Positions 18,980-27,954 of a stretch of DNA of 64,000 bases are shown piece by piece. A program made the position numbers and the translations under genes. The stretch covers positions 28,252-92,251 of the forward strand of contig JAGHUA010000049.1 of assembly GCA_018065085.1 (NCBI GenBank), in the 5' to 3' direction. A model generated the notes under the pieces. That model was not told where the DNA came from, searched no databases, and worked only from the letters and a program-made list of their open reading frames with translations. This DNA comes from Candidatus Liminaster caballi (GTDB lineage: Bacteria > Bacteroidota > Bacteroidia > Bacteroidales > UBA3663). Positions within the stretch are counted from its first letter, which is position 1; each line of letters begins with the position of its first letter.

Positions 18980-19069
18980 CCGCATATTTATAAATATACG
19001 TGCGACGTAATGGCATGCGTTTGCGCGATTCTGTCTTCTGAATTAATAACTCTCAAAAAAAAACAAATT

Positions 19070-20932
19070 ATGTGCGGAATTGTTGGATACATCGGACATC
19101 GTGAAGCATATCCGATTTTGATAAAGGGACTCCACCGACTGGAGTATCGTGGCTACGACTCAGCCGGATGCGCCCTGCTCGGTAAGGAACTCACCATCTA
19201 TAAGGCCAAAGGCAAGGTTTCGGACCTTGAGGCAGTATATGAAAAGAGCCCTCAGCCTGCAGGCGAGGAGCCTACTGTCGGCATCGCCCATACACGTTGG
19301 GCAACACACGGTGCGCCATCTGAGCGCAACGCCCACCCTCACCTCTCTGAGTCGGGCAGCCTGACATTGGTTCACAACGGCATCATCGAGAACTACGCAT
19401 CGCTGCGCGAACAGCTGCAGAAGCGTGGCTTCACTTTCAAGAGCGACACAGACACCGAGGTGCTGGTGCAGCTCATCGAATATCAGAAGCAGCTTCATCA
19501 GAGCGACCTGGCAGAAGCCGTACGCAGTGCTTTGAAGCTTGCCATCGGTGCATACGCCATTGCCGTGATCGACAAGAGTGAACCTGAGAAGCTGGTATGC
19601 GCCCGCAAGTCGTCTCCGCTTGCCATCGGTATCGGCGAGGACGACAGCGAGTTCTTCATTGCTTCGGACGCCAGCCCTATCGCCGAATATACCAAGAAGA
19701 TCGTCTATCTCAATGACGAGGAAGTGGCTGTCGTGGTGCGTGGCAAGGAACTGTATGTCACCAACCTTATGGGCGACGAGACCGAAGCCGACGTGAAGGA
19801 GGTGAACGTGGATCTGTCAATGCTCGACCACGACGGATACCCACACTTCATGCTCAAGGAGATCTTCGATCAGCCTAACGTGCTTAAGGACTGCATGCGC
19901 GGCCGTATCGTGGGCGACGATCATAACCTCAAGGTTGTGCTCTCGGCTGTGACACAGAACCGCCGTCAGCTGTTGCGTGCGCGCCGCATCGTCATCGTCA
20001 GCTGCGGCACATCATGGCATGCAGGTCTGATCGGCAAGCAGCTCATCGAGCATTTCTGCCGCATCCCTGTGGAGGTGGCATACGCCTCGGAGTTCCGCTA
20101 TTCTGACCCGGTCATCGAACCTGATGACGTGGTGATTGCCATCTCGCAGTCAGGCGAGACTGCCGACACTCTGGCAGCCATCCAACAGGCCAAGCAGCAG
20201 GGTGCGCTGATCTATGGCATTGTCAACGGCGTAGGTTCGAGCATCGCCCGCGAGTCTCATGCCGGCACATACATCCACGTAGGTCCTGAGATCGGTGTGG
20301 CATCGACCAAAGCCTTCACCGGACAGGTTGTGGTCCTGACCATGCTTTCTCTGGCACTCGGCATGGCAAAGGGTACGGTCGAGCAGGAAGAGTATGAGGA
20401 GACAATCAAGGAGCTGCTGCTCATCCCTGAGAAGATCGAGGAGGTGCTGAAGCAGAACGACAAGATTGAGCGACTGTCAAAGCAGTTCACCTATGCCCGC
20501 AACTTCCTCTATCTGGGCCGAGGCTACAACTACCCTGTGGCTCTGGAAGGCGCGCTGAAACTGAAGGAGATCTCGTATATCCACGCCGAGGGCTATCCGG
20601 CTGCCGAAATGAAGCACGGTCCAATCGCCTTGATCGATAACGAGATGCCTGTAGTGTTCCTGACCAACCATCATCGCCGCTATCAGAAGGTTATCTCCAA
20701 CCTGCAGGAGGTCATCTCTCGCCACGGCAACATCCTGGCCATTATCAACAAGGGCGACGAGCAGGTTAAGAAGATGGTGGATTCGTACATCGAGGTGCCT
20801 GAGACACTCTCATGCCTCACTCCTCTGATCAGCGTCATCCCTCTGCAGCTGCTCTCATACCACATCGCCGTGTCGCGCGGCCTGAACGTCGATCAGCCTC
20901 GTAACCTCGCCAAGTCGGTTACTGTAGAATAA
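19070..20932 (+). CDS. glmS: Glutamine-fructose-6-phosphate aminotransferase (GlmS)
   Basis: A 620-residue enzyme that makes glucosamine 6-phosphate from fructose 6-phosphate and glutamine, the entry step to peptidoglycan and lipid A sugars. An N-terminal class II glutaminase starts MCGIVGYIGH (nucleophile Cys2). Two SIS sugar-isomerase domains follow (IVSCGTSWHAG, AISQSGETADT), and the C-terminus LNVDQPRNLAKSVTVE is typical of the family. The frame is open 54 codons further upstream, but that part contains the promoter, and Cys2 must be N-terminal, so 19070 is the start. It is divergent from carAB and followed 21 bp later by luxS. Confidence 0.97.
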   Translation: MCGIVGYIGHREAYPILIKGLHRLEYRGYDSAGCALLGKELTIYKAKGKVSDLEAVYEKSPQPAGEEPTVGIAHTRWATHGAPSERNAHPHLSESGSLTLVHNGIIENYASLREQLQKRGFTFKSDTDTEVLVQLIEYQKQLHQSDLAEAVRSALKLAIGAYAIAVIDKSEPEKLVCARKSSPLAIGIGEDDSEFFIASDASPIAEYTKKIVYLNDEEVAVVVRGKELYVTNLMGDETEADVKEVNVDLSMLDHDGYPHFMLKEIFDQPNVLKDCMRGRIVGDDHNLKVVLSAVTQNRRQLLRARRIVIVSCGTSWHAGLIGKQLIEHFCRIPVEVAYASEFRYSDPVIEPDDVVIAISQSGETADTLAAIQQAKQQGALIYGIVNGVGSSIARESHAGTYIHVGPEIGVASTKAFTGQVVVLTMLSLALGMAKGTVEQEEYEETIKELLLIPEKIEEVLKQNDKIERLSKQFTYARNFLYLGRGYNYPVALEGALKLKEISYIHAEGYPAAEMKHGPIALIDNEMPVVFLTNHHRRYQKVISNLQEVISRHGNILAIINKGDEQVKKMVDSYIEVPETLSCLTPLISVIPLQLLSYHIAVSRGLNVDQPRNLAKSVTVE

Positions 20933-20953
20933 TAAAAAACATACAACAAAAAA

Positions 20954-21427
20954 ATGGAACTGATTCCAAGCTTCACCATCGACCACTCATGCCTCAAGCC
21001 GGGCATCTACGTCTCACGTCAGGACAACGTGGGTGGCGAGACCGTGACAACATACGACATCCGCATGATTGCCCCAAACCAGGAACCTGCGCTGGCTCCT
21101 GCCGCCATCCACACCATCGAGCATCTCGTTGCCACCTATCTGCGCAACGATGAGGAATGGAAAGACAGGATCATCTACTGGGGTCCGATGGGATGTCTGA
21201 CAGGCAACTATCTCATCATGCGTGGCAACTATGCTCCTGAGGAGATCCGTCCGCTGCTGATCAGAGCCTTCCAGTTTGTGGTCGATTTTGAGGGCACAGT
21301 GCCAGGCACCACTCCTGACGCCTGCGGCAACTGCCTGCTCCACGATCTGCCGATGGCCAAGTGGGAATCACGCCGCTATGTTGACCGACTGACCAATCAG
21401 TTCTGCTCGGTCTATCCGCAGAAATAA
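20954..21427 (+). CDS. luxS: S-ribosylhomocysteine lyase (LuxS)
   Basis: A 157-residue enzyme that splits S-ribosylhomocysteine into homocysteine and the precursor of autoinducer-2, in the activated methyl cycle. Metal ligands are visible as H53-TIE-H57 and Cys124 in DACGNC. Cys81 in GPMGCLTG is at the place of the catalytic cysteine. The length is normal. It sits 21 bp after glmS and may be read from the same promoter. The methyl-cycle gene metF and the one-carbon gene glyA are also in the window but far away. Confidence 0.95.
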   Translation: MELIPSFTIDHSCLKPGIYVSRQDNVGGETVTTYDIRMIAPNQEPALAPAAIHTIEHLVATYLRNDEEWKDRIIYWGPMGCLTGNYLIMRGNYAPEEIRPLLIRAFQFVVDFEGTVPGTTPDACGNCLLHDLPMAKWESRRYVDRLTNQFCSVYPQK

Positions 21428-21431
21428 CCGC

Positions 21432-21500
21432 GCGAAAGGAAATCCCAAGAAAGGAAATTCCAAGAAAGGAAATCCCCACGAAGATAAATTCCACAGAAGT
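21432..21500. repeat. Short degenerate tandem repeat, ~15-bp unit
   Basis: About four copies of a 15-bp unit related to GAAAGGAAATCCCAA fill the gap between luxS and the sugar transferase gene. The last copies are more diverged. It is purine-rich on the plus strand and lies directly upstream of the next start codon, so copy number could affect translation. No function is evident. Confidence 0.55.
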
Positions 21501-21512
21501 AAATAATCCAAA

Positions 21513-22865
21513 ATGATACCAGTTGTTATCGCCCTGATTGACGCTTGTATGCTGAATGCATTCTATTTCGGTGCATCCAGACTCAGCCTCATACCCGAGG
21601 TGAACCATGACTGGTTTCTGTGGAACATCAGCTATCTGATCTCCATTCTTGTGTTCCATCCGGTGGCCCAGCGCCGACTGGCACGCGTCGAACAGGTGAT
21701 CAACAGGTCGTTCCTGACCGCACTGCTGATGGCTGTCATCTATCAGCTCTACATCATCGTGGACCGTGACTACGGTTCGCAGGTCATGTTCTTTGTGCTC
21801 CTGACCATATCGCTGACGATGATCGTCTTCGCCAGCCGGTATATGAGCCGTTTCCTGCTGATGAGCCTGCGCAGCCGTGGACGCAACACAAAGTCGGTGG
21901 TGTTTGTCGGTGCGGGTCACAACCTTGCCTACCTCTATGACTGCATGCACAGCAACCTCGCCACAGGTTACCGATTCATTGGCTATTTTGACGAACACAA
22001 GTCAGAGTTCCTGCCGAAGAACACAACTCTCCTGGGCGGCATTGACCAAGTAATCCCATGGCTCAAGACTTACCGTCCGGACATGATTTTCTGTAACCTG
22101 CCGAGTTCGCGCGGCGAGGAGATTGTGTCGATCATCAATTACTGCGAGCAGCATTTCATCCACTTCTATTCGGTGCCTAACGTGCGCAACTACGTACACC
22201 GTGCGATGGAGGTCGAGATGATTGACGATATGCCAGTGCTGAAGTTGCGCAAAGAGCCGCTTCTGGCACCTGCCAACCGCATCTCAAAACGACTGTTCGA
22301 CATTGTGGTAAGCTCCATCTTCATCGTCACATGTTTCTGGTGGATATATCTGATCGTGGCCATCGTCACCAAACTGACCATGCCCGGACCTGTGATCTTC
22401 AGGCAGAAACGCAACGGACTGCTGGGCGAGGAATTTGACTGCCTGAAATTCCGCAGCATGAGGGTCAACAGCATTGCCGACCTGGTGCAGGCCACCAGGG
22501 ACGACGAACGAGTCACCTGCTGGGGACATTTCCTGCGCCGCACCTCACTCGACGAGCTGCCACAGTTCATCAATGTGCTGAAGGGCGAGATGTCGATAGT
22601 AGGCCCACGTCCGCACATGATCCTTCACACGGTGGAATATTCGGCACTTATTGACAAATACATGGTGCGCCACTGGATCAAACCGGGCATCACCGGATGG
22701 GCTCAGGTCAACGGCGCACGCGGAGAGACCTCACAGCTTTGGCAGATGGAGGACCGCATTAAGAAAGATATATGGTATATAGAGAACTGGTCGTTCGGCC
22801 TTGACCTGCGCATCCTGTTCCGCACGGTTTGGGAGTTGGTCAAGGGCGACAAGAACGCCTATTGA
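21513..22865 (+). CDS. Undecaprenyl-phosphate sugar phosphotransferase (WcaJ/PglC-like)
   Basis: A 450-residue membrane protein with several N-terminal membrane helices (up to about residue 110), a central nucleotide-binding-like domain with VVFVGAGHNLAYL, one more helix near 265-290, and a C-terminal bacterial sugar transferase domain from KRLFDIVVSS to the end. The core motifs GPVIFRQKRNGLLGEEFDCLKFRSM and RRTSLDELPQFINVL-GEMSIVGPRPH are present in pieces. Members attach the first sugar phosphate to undecaprenyl phosphate, starting capsule or exopolysaccharide repeats. No other capsule genes lie next to it, which is unusual for an initiating transferase. The exact sugar cannot be told. Confidence 0.88.
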   Translation: MIPVVIALIDACMLNAFYFGASRLSLIPEVNHDWFLWNISYLISILVFHPVAQRRLARVEQVINRSFLTALLMAVIYQLYIIVDRDYGSQVMFFVLLTISLTMIVFASRYMSRFLLMSLRSRGRNTKSVVFVGAGHNLAYLYDCMHSNLATGYRFIGYFDEHKSEFLPKNTTLLGGIDQVIPWLKTYRPDMIFCNLPSSRGEEIVSIINYCEQHFIHFYSVPNVRNYVHRAMEVEMIDDMPVLKLRKEPLLAPANRISKRLFDIVVSSIFIVTCFWWIYLIVAIVTKLTMPGPVIFRQKRNGLLGEEFDCLKFRSMRVNSIADLVQATRDDERVTCWGHFLRRTSLDELPQFINVLKGEMSIVGPRPHMILHTVEYSALIDKYMVRHWIKPGITGWAQVNGARGETSQLWQMEDRIKKDIWYIENWSFGLDLRILFRTVWELVKGDKNAY

Positions 22866-22867
22866 AC

Positions 22868-22935
22868 CACACGCCGGCAGGACCTTAAAAAAAACGCCGG
22901 CAAGGCCTGATGGCACGCCGGCAAGACCTTAAAGC
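22868..22935. repeat. Triplicated GCCGGCA element between convergent genes
   Basis: ACGCCGGCA occurs three times, and two of the copies are followed by GACCTTAAA. The 77-bp gap between the sugar transferase gene and mfd consists almost wholly of these copies. GCCGGC is itself palindromic, so several short stems are possible. It may act as a two-way terminator for the converging genes, but there is no clean long stem with a uracil run. Confidence 0.45.
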
Positions 22936-22942
22936 ATCTGAT

Positions 22943-25900
22943 TTATCTCATCTTCTCAAGCATTCTGATTGCTTCTTTTATCGAGCCGACATTATTGACC
23001 AGCAATGATCTCTTGCCCGACTTGTCTTCAAGTCGGCAACGGCTGGAATACTTTACCAGGAAATCGTCGAGAATATGTCCGAAGATGTCGCCTTCGAAAT
23101 AGCTTGTGTTGTCCGACACGAACAGACAGCGCATCTTATTCTGCTTGATCACAATCTTCTCAAAGCCCAGTTTCCTGCCGAGCTGGCGCAAATGCACGAC
23201 ACGTATCAGCTCCTCGCCCGCCTTCGGTATCTTGCCGAAGCGGTCAATGAGACGTGTGCGGTATGCCTCGACCTCGGCCTCGGTGGTCAGATTGTCAAGC
23301 TCCTGATACAGGGCGATACGCTCGGACGAATCAGGCACATACTTCTCACCGAAACAGATATCAAGGTCCGACTCAAGGTTGCAGTCGTCGGTCACGGTCT
23401 CTGACTGATCGCGCTCATCGGCATAAAGCTGGGCAAACTCCTGGGTCTTGAGTTCCTTCACCGCCTGGCGCAATATCTTCTGGTAAGCCTCATAGCCAAG
23501 ATCGGCGATGAAGCCCGACTGTTCGCCGCCCAGCAGATTGCCTGCGCCGCGAATGTCAAGGTCCTGCATGGCCAGATGGATGCCCGAGCCAAGTCCCGAG
23601 AAATTCTCGATGGCCTGAAGACGGCGACGCGCATCCTGGCTGAGAGCGGTGAACGGCGGAGTGAGCAGATAGCAGAACGCCTTGCGGTTGGTACGTCCCA
23701 CACGACCGCGCAACTGGTGAAGCTCGGACAGGCCGAAGTTCTGTGCCTGGCTCACGATCATCGTGTTGGCATTCGGGATGTCAAGGCCTGCCTCGATGAT
23801 GGTGGTGCACACCAGGACGTCATACTCATAGTTAGAGAAGTCAAGGATCAGGCGCTCCACCTCCTCAGGATCCATCTTTCCGTGGGCAAAGGCTATGCGT
23901 GCATCCGGCACAAGACGCTTCAGGCGATCGACGATGTTGGGCAAATGTGAGATCTTGTTGTGGATGACAAAGACCTGACCGTTGCGCGAGAGTTCGAAGT
24001 TGACAGCCTCGCGCAGGATGTCGTCCTCATCGCGATGGACCTCCGTCTGTATCGGATAACGGTTGGCAGGCGGTGTGGCGATGACGCTGAGGTCGCGAGC
24101 GCCCATGAGCGAGAACTGCAAGGTGCGCGGAATAGGCGTAGCGGTCATGGTCAGAGTATCGACATTGAGACGAAGGCGTTTGAGGGCCTCCTTGGTGCTG
24201 ACGCCGAATTTCTGTTCCTCGTCGATGATGAGAAGTCCAAGGTCCTGGAACTTCACCTTTTTGCCAATGAGCTTGTGCGTACCTATTATAATATTAATCT
24301 GGCCGTCGGCAAGATCCTTGAGAATCCCGGTGATCTTTTTGGCCGAGCGTGCACGTGTCAGGTAGTCCACACGCACGGGGAAATCCTTCAGGCGCTCAGA
24401 GAAAGTCTTGTAATGCTGAAAGGCGAGCACCGTGGTAGGCACCAGCACTGCCACCTGCTTGCAGTCGTTGCATGCTTTCAGTGCGGCACGTATGGCAACC
24501 TCGGTCTTACCGAATCCGACGTCACCGCACACCAGGCGATCCATCGGCTTTTCGCTCTCCATGTCACGCTTCACATCGACCGTAGCCTTGAGCTGATCGG
24601 GCGTGTCCTCATACATGAACGAAGCCTCAAGCTCGTGCTGCATCTGCGAGTCGGGCGAATAGCGGAAGCCCTTTTCCTCACGGCGTGCGGCATAGAGATG
24701 AATCAGCTCGCGCGCCATGTCCTTCATCTTCTCCTTGGTCCTGTCGCGCATCTTCTCCCACGATCCGCTGCCCAGCTTCGACAATGACGGAGGTTCGGCA
24801 TCACGTCCGCGATACTTGGAGAGCTTGTCGAGCTGATGGATTGACACAAACAGCATGGCTCCATCCTTATAGACAAGCTTCACCATCTCCTGAATGTAGG
24901 AGACTTTAGTTTCGGGATTGGTGACAGGCATCTGGACAAGTCCGCCAAACTGACCCACGCCGTGATCGACATGCACAATGTAATCGCCAGGCATGAACTC
25001 GCGCAGTTCCTTGATGCTCAATGCAATCTTTCCGCTTCGGGCACGTTCTGAGCGAAGGCTGTAGCGATGATAACGGTCGAAGATCTGATGGTCGGTAAAA
25101 TAGCAGTTGCGCGTGTCGTCATCGATAAATCCCTTGTGTATGGCCTTCGGTATGCGCACGAAATGGAAGTCCTCGCCACGGTCTTCGAAGATTGCCTCAA
25201 TACGGTCGAGCTGCTTGGGCGAGTCGCTGAGCAGATGGAGGGTGTAGCCCTCTGACTTGTAGTGAAGGAGATCCTGTGAGATAAGGTCGAAGTTCTTGTG
25301 CCACTCAGGCTGTGCGGTGGTATGAAACTCAATGACACTGACATTATTGCCATTCACTTTCCCCTGTTGTGTGAGGTTGCCGTCGCTCGTCACAATCTTG
25401 CCGAACGTATTCCAAGCCCTGGCGAAAGCCTGTGCATCGACAAGTTTCTGCAACGCTCCAAGGTCGCCCTCCTCGCTTACGATGAGCTGTTCGGACAATT
25501 CCTGACCGCAGATCTGCGCCACACGATCGACCGTCCATTGCAGATCCTTGCAGATGACGATGGTCCCAGCGGGAAGAAACTCGGCAAACGAGATGCCTGC
25601 GGCCTCCTGCTGGGCAAACGAAGGCGCCACGGTGATTTCCTCCAGCTGGCCGCGGCTCAGCTGCGTATCGACCTCAAAGCTGCGCAGAGAATCGATGTCA
25701 TTGCCGAAAAAGTCTATGCGGAAAGGATACTCGCTGGTGAAGCTGAACACGTCGATGATAGATCCGCGCACGGCAAACTGACCCGGCTCATAGACATAGT
25801 CAACGCGGTTGAATCCGTAGGTATGGAGCAGCTCGACAACGAACTGGCTGTCCACCTGCTCGCCCTTATGCAGGTGAAGGATGTGGTCATTGACCTGTTC

Positions 25901-26326
25901 GGCACGCGCCACCTTCTCGGACAGCGCCTCAGGATAAGTCACAATGGCAAGGCCTTTGTCCTCCCTGCGAGACAATGCCCCGACGGTCTCTGTGCGCAGG
26001 ATCTCATTGGCCGAGTCGGCCTGTCCGTACTTTATGCTGCGCTTATAGCCTGAAGGGAAGAACGAGACTGACTGGTCGCCTGCTATCTGACAGAGATCGT
26101 GATAGAAATAGCCGGCTTCCTCCTCGTCGTCGAGCACAAACAGATACACTCCGGGCAACGCATTCTTGAGCGGAGCCAGAAAAGTGGCTGCTGCCGAGCC
26201 TTTCAGGCCTCGCAACTGTATTATTGGAGTTCTGTCATCGTCTCTGCTCTCCTCCGAGAGCCTGCGCAATCTTTTGACAAGAGCATTGAAGCGCGGTTTC
26301 TGCAAAACGAGATCCTTTATTTCCAT
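22943..26326 (-). CDS. mfd: Transcription-repair coupling factor (Mfd)
   Basis: A 1127-residue ATP-dependent DNA translocase that removes stalled RNA polymerase and brings in UvrA for repair. The order of domains is: a UvrB-like N-terminal part (residues ~1-350); the RNA-polymerase interaction domain with GDYIVHVDHGVGQFGG near 440; the helicase core with Walker A GDVGFGKTEVA near 602, the DEEQ box in IIDEEQKFGV and TMTATPIPRTLQ; and the C-terminal TRCF domain (ERIALYQELDNL). The length is normal. It lies 74 bp downstream of the RNA helicase gene on the same strand. Confidence 0.97.
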   Translation of the reverse strand: MEIKDLVLQKPRFNALVKRLRRLSEESRDDDRTPIIQLRGLKGSAAATFLAPLKNALPGVYLFVLDDEEEAGYFYHDLCQIAGDQSVSFFPSGYKRSIKYGQADSANEILRTETVGALSRREDKGLAIVTYPEALSEKVARAEQVNDHILHLHKGEQVDSQFVVELLHTYGFNRVDYVYEPGQFAVRGSIIDVFSFTSEYPFRIDFFGNDIDSLRSFEVDTQLSRGQLEEITVAPSFAQQEAAGISFAEFLPAGTIVICKDLQWTVDRVAQICGQELSEQLIVSEEGDLGALQKLVDAQAFARAWNTFGKIVTSDGNLTQQGKVNGNNVSVIEFHTTAQPEWHKNFDLISQDLLHYKSEGYTLHLLSDSPKQLDRIEAIFEDRGEDFHFVRIPKAIHKGFIDDDTRNCYFTDHQIFDRYHRYSLRSERARSGKIALSIKELREFMPGDYIVHVDHGVGQFGGLVQMPVTNPETKVSYIQEMVKLVYKDGAMLFVSIHQLDKLSKYRGRDAEPPSLSKLGSGSWEKMRDRTKEKMKDMARELIHLYAARREEKGFRYSPDSQMQHELEASFMYEDTPDQLKATVDVKRDMESEKPMDRLVCGDVGFGKTEVAIRAALKACNDCKQVAVLVPTTVLAFQHYKTFSERLKDFPVRVDYLTRARSAKKITGILKDLADGQINIIIGTHKLIGKKVKFQDLGLLIIDEEQKFGVSTKEALKRLRLNVDTLTMTATPIPRTLQFSLMGARDLSVIATPPANRYPIQTEVHRDEDDILREAVNFELSRNGQVFVIHNKISHLPNIVDRLKRLVPDARIAFAHGKMDPEEVERLILDFSNYEYDVLVCTTIIEAGLDIPNANTMIVSQAQNFGLSELHQLRGRVGRTNRKAFCYLLTPPFTALSQDARRRLQAIENFSGLGSGIHLAMQDLDIRGAGNLLGGEQSGFIADLGYEAYQKILRQAVKELKTQEFAQLYADERDQSETVTDDCNLESDLDICFGEKYVPDSSERIALYQELDNLTTEAEVEAYRTRLIDRFGKIPKAGEELIRVVHLRQLGRKLGFEKIVIKQNKMRCLFVSDNTSYFEGDIFGHILDDFLVKYSSRCRLEDKSGKRSLLVNNVGSIKEAIRMLEKMR

Positions 26327-26400
26327 CTTCGCAACACAAAAATATCCGATTAAAACGCTTTGTTATCCGTTCATTTGCGTTAACACTCACAGCAAATTCC

Positions 26401-27771
26401 TCAGTTACCTTCCACCTCTTTGTAGATGGTCTTCTCGCCCTTGATCTTCTGATTGCGGACACGCAGAAGCACGTCAGCAACTTTTTTTCTGTCGATCGCA
26501 ACATACGAACAGTGCTCCATAACCTCAATTCGGCCAATGTCGGCCGACGTAAGTCCTCCAATCTTTGTAAAGAAGCCAACGACGTCGGACTTGGATATCT
26601 TTTCTTTTTTTCCACGGCCGACATAGACGAGCGAGAAGCTCCCTGCAAACACAGATGACACATCGCACGAGCGCATACGCGTCTCAGCATTCTTCCGGCT
26701 CATATTATAGTATGGCAACTGACTGCCGGCAAACTCGGGCAGCACTTCCGCAGGACCGACGATCATATAACCGCATCCGTCCGAGCCATTGCGGGCTGTG
26801 CGACCGTTGCGGTGGGTAAATGTCTCAGCGTCGGCAGGCAGATGATAATGCACGATGTGGGCCACCTCGGGTATGTCAAGGCCGCGCGAGGCCAGATCGG
26901 TTGACACCAGCACCCTGACGCTCTGCGTACGGAGTCTGATCAGGGCCTTATCGCGTATGTCCTGCTCCATGCCGCCGTGATACAGGGCATTGGGCACACC
27001 GTGGTCGGACAGGAAATGAGAGATGCGCTCGGCACTCTCCCTATAGTTGCTGAACACGATGGCCTGACCCTCGGCATCGGCGGTCATGACGGCGGTAAGC
27101 AGGTCGAGCATCGTCTCAAGCTTGTCAGGCACAGGCGACTTGACCTGATACATCTTCAGGCTCTCGATAGGCCTTGTAAAGTCGAGCTGGGCATACGGAC
27201 GCATGTTGATCCATGGTGCAATGGGCATAGCATGAGTGGCCGACGTGAGCAATGTCTGACTGACCTGTCGCAGGCCTGTCACAATATATTTCAGCTCCTC
27301 CTCAAAGCCAAGTTCGAGCATCTTGTCATACTCATCGAGCACCAGGCAGCGCACACACTGTGTGGCGATGCGGCCGCGTTCCATGTGGTCCTTCAGTCGG
27401 CCGCTTGTGCCGACAATCAGCCCCCTGTTGCCCATGAGCGACTCAAGGCGCTGACATTCGATGCGCGGATCATGTCCTCCGTAGCACAGCACCGTGCGCA
27501 TGCCCAGCTTGCGGGCAACCTCGCCAATCTGCTGGGCAAGCTCGCGCGACGGCACAATGACCATCGACAATGTCTTTTCACTTTCGGCCTGCACCTCCGA
27601 CGAGGCCAGCAGCGCCAGCAGGAATGCCACGGTCTTGCCGCTGCCCGTGGGCGAAAGCAGCACGACATTCTGACCCGAAGCCGCAGCATCGAGCATTTTT
27701 TCCTGCATCACATTAAGGCGGTCAAAGCCCATTGCCCCAACCGCAAATTGCTTCAAATCTGTAAGATTCAT
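26401..27771 (-). CDS. DEAD-box-like ATP-dependent RNA helicase with DbpA-type RNA-binding domain
   Basis: A 456-residue protein with Walker A SPTGSGKT (40-47), motif Ia VPSRELAQQ, motif II written DEYD near residue 146 instead of DEAD, motif III SAT, and motif VI HRNGRTARNG. The C-terminal ~75 residues (KSDVVGFFTKIGGLTSADIGRIEVM on) match the DbpA RNA-binding domain, which in E. coli DbpA binds 23S rRNA during 50S assembly. DEYD is a change at the third position of motif II. The start ATG lies only 4 bp from the predicted -7 box, so the transcript may have almost no leader. Confidence 0.88.
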   Translation of the reverse strand: MNLTDLKQFAVGAMGFDRLNVMQEKMLDAAASGQNVVLLSPTGSGKTVAFLLALLASSEVQAESEKTLSMVIVPSRELAQQIGEVARKLGMRTVLCYGGHDPRIECQRLESLMGNRGLIVGTSGRLKDHMERGRIATQCVRCLVLDEYDKMLELGFEEELKYIVTGLRQVSQTLLTSATHAMPIAPWINMRPYAQLDFTRPIESLKMYQVKSPVPDKLETMLDLLTAVMTADAEGQAIVFSNYRESAERISHFLSDHGVPNALYHGGMEQDIRDKALIRLRTQSVRVLVSTDLASRGLDIPEVAHIVHYHLPADAETFTHRNGRTARNGSDGCGYMIVGPAEVLPEFAGSQLPYYNMSRKNAETRMRSCDVSSVFAGSFSLVYVGRGKKEKISKSDVVGFFTKIGGLTSADIGRIEVMEHCSYVAIDRKKVADVLLRVRNQKIKGEKTIYKEVEGN

Positions 27772-27775
27772 GGCG

Positions 27776-27783
27776 CAAAGATA
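27776..27783 (-). promoter_or_regulatory. -7 box (TATCTTTG) abutting the helicase start codon
   Basis: On the minus strand a perfect TATCTTTG ends 4 bases before the ATG of the RNA helicase. Bacteroidetes transcripts usually begin a few bases after this box, which puts the RNA start at or next to the ATG. No TTG is found about 20 bp upstream, so the -33 part is weak. Confidence 0.5.
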
Positions 27784-27877
27784 CTGTTATTTTTTAATAA
27801 ATGTGTATAAATGACGAAAAAAAATGCCTGCACGCCACTTTTTTGCCCCAAAATGATGATGATTATCGAAAAAACAT

Positions 27878-27885
27878 TATATTTG
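27878..27885 (+). promoter_or_regulatory. -7 box (TATATTTG) upstream of the L,D-transpeptidase gene
   Basis: TATATTTGC matches the Bacteroidetes -7 consensus. No TTG sits at the normal distance upstream. The box lies inside the upstream extension of the transpeptidase reading frame, so it argues for the ATG at 27955 and against the earlier in-frame ATG at 27811. The leader would be about 60 nt. Confidence 0.5.
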
Positions 27886-27954
27886 CACCCGAGTTTAAAT
27901 AATAAAAACAAAAATAAAAACGCAAAACCGCAGGGCAGAACAGTGGCACGGGCA

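Noticed and set aside
18908..19069. 54-residue N-terminal extension of GlmS
   Set aside because: It contains the promoter, and class II glutaminases need Cys directly after the first Met.
18980..19069. glmS ribozyme in the glmS leader
   Set aside because: The leader is only about 85 nt, and I see none of the conserved core of that ribozyme.
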